Under the pieces are notes generated by a model that did no database searches, was not told the origin of the DNA, and worked only from the letters and a program-made list of their open reading frames with translations. The translations under genes and the position numbers were made by a program. A stretch of DNA of 64,000 bases from Aradus depressus (lineage: Eukaryota; Arthropoda; Insecta; Hemiptera; Aradidae), in assembly GCA_963662175.1 (NCBI GenBank), contig OY759218.1, positions 49,917,427-49,981,426 of the forward strand, written 5' to 3'. Shown here one piece after another: positions 1 to 10,500 of this stretch (positions within the stretch are counted from its first letter, which is position 1; each line of letters opens with the position of its first letter).

Positions 1-840
1 ACACAAATATTCAATTGAATCGATCATTTCAAAAACTGAAAGAGTTATTACTAAGCAAACGTCAGAAAATATGAGATGATATACGGCATGCAACGGATAG
101 ATAGTGAACCGCTGGACTAATCTGGCTGAAATTTACTTAACAAAACCGAATGTATAAGGTATATAATAAACATGAAAACTGTAAGAGGCAGAAATATGCA
201 ATAATATAACAGTATGGTCACATAATTTCAAAATCAGTAGAATCCATCCATTCTCATGAAATTTTGATATATATAACTAGTAACTATTAATGTTTTGACA
301 AAAAAAACTTTAGAAATTCGTTTCATATTACATAAAGGTATTTAATAAAGAACAATTTTTGTAAGAACCACTTTTTTCGAAAGGACTAACCATTTTCGAG
401 TAAATTAAGCAAAGATCTAACAATATGGTTTTCAAAACAACTTTTTTCGGCATACATGTATCTCGCAAACCGAGCGTCCTACGAAAAATTGTATTTCATA
501 TAAAATATGTCTTTCAATTTTCTCTAGAACCTGGCAATATGACCTCGTAGTTAAAGCCTGGGCATGAGTCATAATAACTAACTGCACTTAATAAGTTGCT
601 TAAAGTTACTAACCGGGCAAAAAAAAAAAAATATATTCCTTATTGCGCTTGCCTATTTTGTCTCCTGTGATGTAAAACATTTACACACATTAAGATTATT
701 AATATATTACAAAATCAATTATTATTTGTATAAAAACAGTTGTTAGGAGGGAAGTAACTTAAATAGTGAATAAATATACAAAGATTGACTGGTCGCATTT
801 TGTTTTTAAAACGAAATGTGAACAACCAAATAATTGGGAA
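1..840. other. AT-rich non-genic stretch with two repeat fragments
   Basis: I see no coding exon here. Bases 340-545 belong to a dispersed family (R2) that recurs at 8625-8830, 35225-36065 and 42040-42490; shared landmarks are GACTAACC followed by CGTTTT-like sequence and GGCATNNATGTATCTCG. Bases 538-590 are the last 50 bp of a SINE-1 copy (ATATGACCTCGTAGTTAAAG then GGGCATGAGTCATAATAACT). The rest is unassigned AT-rich DNA. Confidence 0.5.
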
Positions 841-1540
841 CAAAAGACGACGATCAGCTGTTTTAAATAGTCAAGAACAGTCGATGTTGTATTGTGGACG
901 TTGACATTCTAGAGAGAGAGTTGTTTTTAGAGTTAAGGTAGTGAACCAGTCTGAGTGAGAGGAGATGTAGGAGTGAAAATTTTAATATTGGAAATACGTA
1001 GAAGAGAAAAGGTACTTTTTATTTACATGATGTACATACATAGATATGCCCAAAAATATAAAAGAATTATAAATAGTGGCCACTATAAAACAGAAAAAAG
1101 ACTGATATAGTTTTAAGTAGTTTGTAAGATTTCTTTTTGTAAATAATTTCATTTTTTTTTTTATTTCCAATCTTAGTTATTCAATTCATAATTTAGGTTA
1201 AGAAAAAATAAACCCAATATTAGTTCTCTTATTCTATGCTATTTACTTTCCCTGTGGGCCAAGTAAGATAATTTATAACTTTGAAACAGATTTAACATTT
1301 TTGAAATTTAGGAAAACAAGATGGCATCTCTTTAGTAAATTTAGAAGAAATCCAATTGAAATAATTATTAGTTTAATTTTTTTAAATAGATGCACTTTAT
1401 TCAAAATTGCATGTCTTGAACTTACGATATATATTTTTTTTTAGGGCCCTTTTCTGAAATTACTGTAAAAATCAAAATTTGGTAGACTACCAGCCTTAAT
1501 TTCTATAGGAAATGTGGTAATTTTATTGTTTCTTTAATTA
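840..1540. repeat. Dispersed repeat, copy 1 (pairs with 7320-7960)
   Basis: The segment aligns by eye with 7320-7960: both have a CAGCTGT-rich start, a GAGAG-rich stretch, the phrase CTTTCCCTGTGGGCC (CTTCCCTGTTGGCC in the other copy), GCATCTCTTT followed by GTAAAT, TTTTTTTAGGGC, and GGAAATGTGGTA near the end. No coding capacity is evident. It could be an LTR or leader of a retroelement; the class is unknown. Confidence 0.5.
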
Positions 1541-2460
1541 TATTTAATATTTATTATTTCAATTATTTTTATTTTGCATATTAATTACCACACTCCATGC
1601 CTCGCCACTGCTGAGAATAGTGCTAGAAAGTAATTTTATCTATTCGGGATATCATTACCCGACAGTGGTATCTACTAATTGGGGATTATTCGGGTCTGTT
1701 GGATGTTGATGTTAGAGAAGTGCAGGTTGGGTACATGCAATGCACAGACCTCAAGAATGCAATGCCACGCTCCTTATGATCTATGGTTCCCAAGTTGACC
1801 TTTCAGTAGGTTACGTTTATCCGCATCAGTTGTGCTCAGCACTCTATCCCACATATTGTTCTGTCTTTTGTACCTTGACTCTTACCTATCTATCTAATCT
1901 AATTTCAATTTTAAATGTTGTCTTTTTTTTTCACTTTCCCAACTTTACAAAGTACAGGGGAAGTTATATAATCGGTGAAGAATTCGATGTTGATACCAGG
2001 AGGAAAGAAAAATATAATAACTAAACATTGCTCTTCTCTTTTTGAAAAAGTATAATTCATAAAGGAATTCATTTTTTTTTTTTTAATGCCCTTCCTCACT
2101 TCTTGAAGTCAATAGATACAATAAAAAAATGTAAACATCAACTAAAAATGTTTATGTTAGAGGAAACCCTTTACACGGAAACGGAATTTTATTCTCACTC
2201 TTCAAAAAGAATAATATAATCACAATAAAGAATCGTGTTTCATATCCAAAAACATTATTTGATACAAAGCTATCATTTTTATTTTTTGGGCAGAGTTCCT
2301 CCACACCTTAAAGTTCAATAGAATGTACATTATTGTTTTAATTATTCATTTATAATTTTTTATTTATTCATTTATTTATGTTTTATTTATTTATTTATAA
2401 TTTTTTATTTATTCATTTATACTTGAATAATATATATATATTTTTTTTTATATATGTATT
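1541..2460. other. AT-rich non-genic stretch with ITE fragment
   Basis: No exon is visible. Bases 1935-2000 carry a degraded 5' end of the ITE (CCCAACTTTACAAAGTA, then GGGGAAGTTATATAATCGGT). Bases 2330-2440 are low-complexity TTTATT-type repeats. Confidence 0.5.
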
Positions 2461-2461
2461 G

Positions 2462-2530
2462 TTATAGTTGGGACATTGGGACCTGATGAAGGGACCTAGG
2501 AACGTCTCGAAATCTCATTGTGATAAAGAC
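2462..2530 (+). ncRNA. Hammerhead-like motif, family C, weak copy
   Basis: CTGATGA at 2483-2489 is followed by one A, then GGGAC and GTCTC, which can pair as a 5-bp stem II, then GAAA at 2509-2512. After GAA, an AT-CTC-AT mini-hairpin could be stem III, but helix I is reduced to about 2 bp. The flank (CTTCCAGAAGATTT) matches the copy on the minus strand near 12140. Compared with a textbook hammerhead there is one extra base after CUGANGA. Confidence 0.4.
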
Positions 2531-2789
2531 ACTTCCAGAAGATTTTTTTGAAAAATAGTTATCTTAATTTTTATTAAATTTAAAAATGTGTCTACTTATT
2601 ATAAATGTTTCTATATATTAATTTTTTTTATACTCCTATATTTTTAAGTATTTATTTATTCAGTTTTTATTAATTTCATTTTACTTTTTTTTAGTAGTTT
2701 TGTTATTACCTACTACTAATCATAGGTGTGTTGGACTCAAGTAGTTATAAATCTAATTTATAAGCTCTCTTAATGTATAAATTCTTTTG

Positions 2790-2850
2790 GCGTATCCTAT
2801 TACCATGTATTGGTCTAACGGATATAAATTTATTATTATTACGTAACCGG
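2790..2850 (+). repeat. 3' tail of a non-LTR element (tail family T1)
   Basis: ATCCTATTACCATG, then a C-T-AACG segment, then AAATTTATTATTATTA looks like a retroposed tail with a short A/T repeat. The reverse complement of the same tail occurs at 10628-10672 and 25815-25862 (ATTTTCGTTAAACCAT then GGTAATAGGAT). Only the ends are present and no coding part is attached. Confidence 0.5.
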
Positions 2851-3127
2851 AGGTTATCAAAAAATGTGAGTAATTTCATATTATTCTAGTATAATGTGAA
2901 AGCTAATGTAGGAGAGGTTGCGAAAAGTCCTATCCTAACACACTTGTTTTTACTCAGAGAAAACTTTGTAACAAAAGCGATGTCTGAGTGATCCATCACT
3001 TTGTTTGAATAACAAACAACAAGAGACAAGAAAGGTTTCGGCTCTACTAGCTTTTAATCGTTAAAAAAGGTTTGGTTCATAAAAGGTAGAATGGAAATTA
3101 TTTATATTGAATTGCAATTTTTTCAGA

Positions 3128-3458
3128 AAAAATGCCGGCTATGCAACATTTTGTAGACTGTCGACAATATCGGTGTGTAATTATAAGATACTACTCATGC
3201 GAGGAAGGGCGACCAATTTGTCATGGCTGTGCCAAGGACATTTCTCTCCAGCGTCTGTCTCCGACAAGTATTCATCTTACTTGTCACAAAGATGATGCAA
3301 TTATCAATTATTATAAACATTTTGAATGTATATTTTGCAAATCAAATTTAATTGAAATTCATTCTGATGTTTTAAATTGGTGCAGTAAATGTGATTCAGA
3401 AATTGGCAAAATGCTAACAGATCCAGCCATCAAAGAAAATTATACAATTATAGTATGA
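3128..3458 (+). CDS. Small Cys-rich hypothetical protein (possible zinc-binding)
   Basis: The reading frame opens just after a good splice acceptor (TTTTTTCAG at 3118-3126). It runs from ATG 3132 to a stop at 3456-3458, with AATAAA immediately downstream, so it could be a last exon. The 108-residue product has paired cysteines: CRQYRC near the start, SCEEGRPICHGC around residues 26-37, CIFC near 72-75 and WCSKC near 88-92. This spacing resembles a RING- or TRAF-like zinc-binding fold, but I do not recognise the protein. It lies upstream of the first visible ARNT exon and may sit inside an ARNT intron. It could instead be a decayed retrocopy. Confidence 0.4.
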
Positions 3459-4149
3459 AAATAAAAGCTATTAGTTATGTTCTCTTTTTATTTCATTCCT
3501 CTATCAATCGAAGAAACAAAAATCAATTTTCCCAAGTTTTCTTGCAGAATTTTAAAATAAATTTTATATCACTGTCTTTAGGTCGACGAGCTGCATAGAA
3601 AGAAATTTTTCCCGAGACCAATTTCCCAAAATTTAATATTTTTCACAATTTGTATTAGAATGATTTTTTTTTTTTCTTCTCTTGCATCTCTAATGACCGC
3701 GACATTTAAAGAATAATTCCCCTGTTACGCAATTCCTTCATTGGAGAGAAAAAAGGCATTTTTCTCACGTTTCCCGAAATGTTATCAAAATAAATTTTAT
3801 ATCACCATCTTCAAATTTTCAAGATCTATACAGTCAAATTTTTTCCCAGTCAAATATTCCAATATTTACCACTTTTCATATTTTGTACTGGGTCACGGTT
3901 CAGATCTCATTAACATGTCATCATTAGAGAGAGAAAACGGAAGACAGAGATGGACTGAGGAGTGGGGGGTGTTTTCAGTATAAGCCAATATTGGAGGGGA
4001 TGAGCTCCATAGGAATATCCATTGATTTGTCGTTGGAGGGGTGGCTCCGAGCTCACCCTACCTCTCCCCCCTACTCAACGAGACTTACCCTCTGACGGTC
4101 TAAGATAGCCCCTACCGAAAGCTAAGATGTCACATCAAAAATAAAAAGT

Positions 4150-4345
4150 ATTGAAATAGAAAATACAGTCAAAATCGTTTATAACGAACTTCAAGGGACT
4201 GGCGGTTTTTGTACGTTGTAGCCGGTGTTCTCTTTAAGTGGTATTATCGGTTATAACGAACAGTTTGCTATAAATGTTGTTACACTGGTTACAACAAACA
4301 ATCCGTTATAAGTTTATGACCTATAAGTTAACTTAGTTCATACCT
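4150..4345. repeat. Pogo-like MITE fragment
   Basis: TACAGTCAAAATCGTTTATA then ACGAACTTCAAGGGACTGG resembles the end of the pogo-like element at 9782-10401, and TTATAACGAAC recurs inside. A clear opposite end is not visible, so this is probably a truncated or degraded relative. Confidence 0.5.
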
Positions 4346-4593
4346 ATGTATTATATACATACATATGTACATTGAAATGAGTAGGTAGTCAATAAACAAT
4401 ATTCATAATACATATAATGTGTTATCAAAATCCATGTATGTATTTAAAAAATGTATACATATACATATGTATATGTACATAATTATATTGAAAAGGTCCT
4501 ATGCTCTCTGTAGGTGATTAATGATACTTTCTCCTATTTTGGCTCTACAAATATTTTACTGTACCTGAATATTATGATTGAATTTGTTCACAG

Positions 4594-7500
4594 AATTTAT
4601 TTCGAGGCATTCAATGGATGGCAAGTTTACTTTTATCGACCAAAGAGTTATAGGCATTCTTGGCTATACTCCTCCAGAGCTCTTAGGGAAATCCTGTTTT
4701 GAATTTTTTCATCCTGAAGACCAAACTCATATGAAGGAATCATTTGAACAAGGTAGTTATTTTTTATTTATCTACTTTTTTATATTATATATACATACAT
4801 ATGTATATATATATTTGGCTAGGTTTAAGGTTACATCGATAGTTGTTTGTTTGTTTTTGTGACTCATGCACAGGCCCTGGACTATCGCTTAACGTCCCAT
4901 TCCAAGGGCGTGGTCAAGATTTTTTTGCCTTTCCTTCTTCAGGAAGAAGAACTACATGAACTGTTCATATGGGTGTAACCCGGCAATGACCTTTTTATGC
5001 GCTTTTCTTACAAGATATATGAAAAAGGAGACTTCATTGATATGGACCTTAAATAAATGTTTGATATTTCGTCTTTGAAAATGTGCGGAAAACTTATCAT
5101 TATGAATTGATAGTATTGTAAATTTATTTTAATTATAAGCTAATGTTGTACGAATTTCCCTTCAACGAAATTATTTTGTCAACAGTTGTTAAATTAAAAG
5201 GCCAAGTGATGTCAGTGATGTACCGATTTCGGACCAAAACCCGAGACTGGGTTTGGCTTCGAACTTCAGCCTTTGCTTTCCTCAATCCTTATACGGATGA
5301 AGTGGAGTATGTCGTCTGTACCAATACCACATCTAAGTAAGTGTAGTCCCTGGTGTGAAACTAAAAACCTATCTTATACAATTCTCACCCAGCTAGATTC
5401 TCTTTTATTGCCTATCTCAAAAACATTGATTTCTTACGTCTCCCAACAGCAGAGATGTTGCCAATTCACACTCTTGATTGTTTCGATTGTTAGTAAAGCT
5501 CCGTTCACACGATGACAGAAATCACGACAGTTGCTGCCGCGACAGCGACTGTCGTGATTTCTGTCATCGTGTGAACGAAGATACTGTCAGGACAGTACGG
5601 TCCTGTCGCACTATCAAATATGGCTTGATATTGCGACAGTGCTGCCGCGACTGTGACAGCAACTGCCATCGTGTGAACGGCTTTGACAGTTCACTATCAT
5701 TTCAATTCTGTTATCAGCGGCTAATAATATTATTATTTCTGTTTATTTATTGTTGGTTTTTTCAATAATGTCTGAAAGGTTTAATACCTATGAATATTTG
5801 GAAGAATATCAAAAATATCCTTGCTTGTGGCTGAAATGTAGCCCAAAATTTTATACTAACTGGTGCGATATACAAACTTAGCATAGTGACCAGGTCCTCG
5901 CGGAGGAAACTATTAGTCGCGGACAAAATCTAACTAAACAATAGGCAATACTATCATGGCAGTTACTGTCATCGTGTGAACGGGCCTTCATGGAAGTGAA
6001 CTGCCATGGCAATACTATCATGGCAGTTACTGTCATCGTGTGAACGGGCCTTCATGGAAGTGAACTGCCATGTCAATACTATCATGGCAATTACTGTCAT
6101 CGTATGAACGGGCCTTCATGGAAGTGAACTGCCATGGCAATACTATCATGGCAGTTACTGTCATCGTGTGAACGGGCCTTAATTAATATTATTCTTATTT
6201 ATTATGAAATACATATTTTAAAATAATAAATACAAATATATATTATATATTTATATAGGGAATCCTCAAAAATGTGGCCACCATAGGACCTCACCTACTT
6301 TTCTCCCGGTATTTACAATGATGAAGTCAGAAATTGAAAATTCTCGCGCACTTGGCGCATAGCGGCATCAACTTGTGATTTTACAATGGAAATCCCTATT
6401 TCCTAAATCAGAATCGTATTTTACAAATTTTATTAAGTATGTTCTGTAAAGAGCAGATTTTTTCCTTGGAGCCATATTTTTTGAGAAATTTTCCTTTTCT
6501 ATTTGCATTGATTATTGTAATTTGATATAATTCTTCATTTTAAAATTTGTTAGGCTAGTCTCCAACTAGAAAGCTATTTTTAAAACGTTTCCGATATCCT
6601 GGAACAAAATGACCATGTTAAAATTAGCGAAATACATAGAAGAACTTTTTTTGTAAATTAAGTTTTATTATTAAAACAGATAATCCAAGAAATCTCTCGC
6701 CAACAAATGACAGTAGATAGCAATAGCGTTCTATTAAGGGTTCGATTAGATATCCAGCAAAAAGGGGTGCAAATCGATACACTGTACTTCATATCAACCT
6801 TAAACCAAAAATTTATTATCGTTTAATTGTTTTCGTATGTGATATGTGATGTAAAAACTACAGAACATTCTTTTTAATGAATATAGAAAAGAGGTAATTT
6901 TTGTTATTATAATATAATATATATATATTATATATATATCAAGGTGAGGGCGCCGGTAGCTCAGTGGTATGCGTGCTTGACTTCTGAGCTCAAGGTCGTG
7001 GGTTCGTAGCCCGACCGAGGCCCTTAGTTTATTTTATCTGGGAGGTAAAATAAACTTAAGCACGCCGTCCTTCGGATGGGACGTTAAGCGATGGTCCCGA
7101 GCCTGTACGATGTCAGGTACTCGTTAAAGACCCCTACCCTAGATGAATAAAAATTTAGGGTAGGCAAAATTTAGGACTCACACAGTAGAGTCGGGCTCAT
7201 GTCCACCAGAGTGACGAAAGAGCGCTCTGGTAGTAGGCGATATGACCTCGTAGTTAAAGCCCGGGCATGAGTCATAAAACCTAACCTAACCTATATCAAG
7301 GTGTTTAAAAAAACAAAACAAGAAAACATATAAAACAGCTGTGAAACAAATGGAGTAGAGTAGAGAGTCGAGAGCTAGCTCTGGAAGAGTGCACGTAAAG
7401 TAAAGATGTTTGTTTTAAGTGAGGTTGAACAATTACCAGAAAGTTGAAATATCGAAATCTAAATTGTGTTAAGAAACTTCAAAAGAAGGTACATTTAATC

Positions 7501-10500
7501 AAATACTTTTTTTATGTGCCCGAACAAAAGATAAAAAAGAAATAGTTTTTAAGTATTTAATTTAATGATTTTGTTCCTTTGTAAATTTTTTGTTTTGTTT
7601 AATGTTTAGTTTTTTAATCAAAATGTGTAAATAAAGAAAATAACCCAATTATTTGTCATAATAAAATTCTATTCTAGTCATCTTCCCTGTTGGCCCAGTA
7701 GTAGTATCATTTGAAAAACCTTTGGATTAGAAATTAATATTATTTAAAATTATTAACAAATTGGTATCTCTTTGTAAATCCAAGTGTAAAGTTTGTTTAA
7801 TTGAATTTTTTTGTTGTATACGTGTACTTTCTTAAAAATTGCACGTCATAAATTATTGATAATATTTTTTTAGGGCAATTTTCGAAAAACTACTGTAGAA
7901 ATCAAAATTTAAATAAAGAAAGAGATCAAATTCCTACAGGAAATGTGGTAGCAAAAAAAGCTTTTATCACAGATAGTAAGATGTGGGATGAGATTTCTCA
8001 TAGAAATAAAAAGTCTTCCCACTGTTCTATTTCCGACCAGAACCGACTTTCAACGCAACTGCGTCATCATTAGTGACACCTTAATATACGGGTGATGTGC
8101 CGCTGATGATGACGCAGTTGCGTTGAATGCCGGTTTTGTTCGGAAATAAAACAGTGGGAAGATCTTATTTCTTTATGTTTAATTATTTTTGTTAAATGTA
8201 GCGTTCTGATGAAGGCCTATTTATAGAGAGGGCGAAATTAGTTAACAAGATTTAAATAATATGAGGTAGTTTTGGGGGAAATTGTAAGATATATAAACAA
8301 AATTGAAAAATCATACAATTATAATAAAACATAAAGTCATAATTTTAGTATGGAATTATATTTCATTGTAGTATAATTGTTTAATGTAAAAAAATATTGT
8401 CTTGAATGACTGAAAGAGTGAAATGATTAAATTACCTAATAAACTGAAGATGATAGATATAACGTATATTTCTTTGTTTTGACTTAGACCTGTGCAGAGC
8501 GGTGCAGAAGCGGATGGAACAGCTGATGGAGTTAGCTACCAACCTGGAGCAGACTATAGATACCCCCACATCCCACAGCCTATACAGGGACAGGGTCAGT
8601 TAAGCATTAGAAATATTTCCTACATTCTTTGGAGCGCTATAACTTTGTTCGTATTGGTTTTATCTCCAAACAGACCATTGGAACTTTAATAGGAAACATC
8701 TTTGGAAGGACCAGTTTTTTCGACAGGACTAACCGTTTTTGCGTCAATGAACTTATCCAATTCCGATTTCAAACATTCCACGGAAACCTTTCTTTCCATT
8801 CAAATATTCTCGTATAAGCCCTATCCTGACAATTCTTCTCGTCGCTTGAACAGGAGATGGTCTCGCGATCTTCTCTCTGAAGATAGTGAATGATAAAAAT
8901 TAACTTTCGAGAGAGTATCAGCGAATTTCGCTTGTGGTTTTATGGAACAGAGTTACGTTCATAAGCAACGAAGTACAAGTGAAGGTACCTACTTGTAATT
9001 TGTGTCTTGTAAGTGTTATGAGATGTGTGTCAGCTATTGGTGTTCCTTTCAACTTTTATTTATTCTTTATAAAGGATGGCCCCGATCTTAATAGACAACC
9101 TCTATAGAGAATTAAATGATTTAAAAAACAGTCCTTACATATTATTATTTTTATTGAACTGTTATTTATTCATGGAATGTTTAATGTTTAACTTTCAAAT
9201 AACGTGTAATGTTGGTTGGAAACAAACAATTGCTAATATGTTTTCATATTATCATGAGTAATAATGTAAATAGAATTTCCTGTGCCGTACTGTTTGAGTG
9301 CCTCTGAATACGACAAAAAGTCTCGGCAATACTAAGTATTAGTTATTGTGACTCATGTGCGGGCTCTAACTAGGAGGTCGTATCGCCTACTACCAGGGAG
9401 CTTTTTCGTCACTCTGGTGGACAAGTGCCCGACTCTACATTGTGAGTCATAAATCTTGCCTACCTAGGTTTATCCACCAAGGGTAGGGGTCTTTAACAAG
9501 TACCTGACAATACCTTCCCAGAAAAAAAACCTAATGGCCTCGGCCGGGGTCGACAATACTAAACAATCAATCAATGTAGAAAAGTTCAATAAAAATAATG
9601 TGTGAGGAATTATTTTGTAAATATAATTTTCTATACGATTTCTTCTAAAAATAATCAGCTTTTCTAGACCTATAATATTTTTAGGAAAAACATTTTCTTG
9701 TATATAAAGTTAGGAAGTGTTTCCGGACTGTTTATATGTACTTTTTTACTCAACATGTTTAAATACATTTTTTTATATATATAGTAAACCCTCTTTACAA
9801 CGAACATAAAGGGACCAGAAAATCAGCAGTTTGTTATAACGAAGTTCGTAATATCCAAATTAAAAACAAACAAATGAGTAGGTTAATATGTACATAAAAT
9901 TTTTTTTTAAAACAACGCAATATATTATATTAAAACATTAGAGGACCTATTGTAGTTACAGAAAGACTAGACCTAGTTCAGAAAGACTACACAGAATCAA
10001 TCACATAAATAAAAAAAATTATCACATATGAAAAGAACAATATGTATAAACAAAATACAATAAGAAAAAAATAAATAGCAAAACAAAACAAAAAAACTCA
10101 TAATTTTTACCTATGTACATACATACCTATATTATACGTTTAGAATGACATCCGAGAAAAAAAAAAAAAAAAAAGGACGTATAACCTTTTTTAGCTCATA
10201 GAAATAAAAGACTTTCTTTATCTCGTATGACACGAAACTGAACTGGAATTTCTGATAAGTAAACATTACAAAAAGGGGAACAACTTAAGGACTGGCGGAA
10301 AACTGACAGAAAGGGGAGGGAGAATCTACTATTTGTAACGAGGGTTTGTACATAGTTATACATATTATGCCTTTCGAGTTCGTTGTAACGAGGGTTTACT
10401 GTATATCAAAGTTATTCTAATAGAATGGGGCCACCATGTATTATGTTTATTTCAACTAGTACCTTATTTGATGTTGTCCTACTGGAGGTGGTGAAGGACG

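Larger units (their letters stand above)
5497..6179. mobile_element. PIF/Harbinger-type non-autonomous element
   Basis: The terminal inverted repeats begin AGCTCCGTTCACACGATGAC on the left and, read inward on the other strand, AGGCCCGTTCACACGATGAC on the right. A 3-bp TAA target duplication flanks it (5494-5496 and 6180-6182), as expected for PIF/Harbinger (TWA). Just inside the left end is a near-perfect palindrome (5503-5578) built from CGTTCACACGATGACAGAAA and its complement. The body keeps a broken MADF-like reading frame and a 64-bp tandem array. It sits in an ARNT intron. Confidence 0.8.

Noticed and set aside
1740..2024. 94-codon plus-strand ORF as a gene
   Set aside because: Its 3' part is a degraded ITE end and the rest has no protein-like features.
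4594..5336. Cycle/BMAL instead of ARNT/tango
   Set aside because: [15 protein letters not shown] and [14 protein letters not shown] are ARNT/tango features, and the C-terminal LWTWQ and FEEFEYV end fit ARNT.
5944..6179. Regular 64-bp repeats could suggest a CRISPR-like array
   Set aside because: The repeats are contiguous with no spacers, lie in a eukaryotic intron, and are made from the terminus of a Harbinger element.
6951..7026. Functional tRNA gene
   Set aside because: A and B boxes are good, but the acceptor stem does not close and a SINE body with dispersed copies follows.
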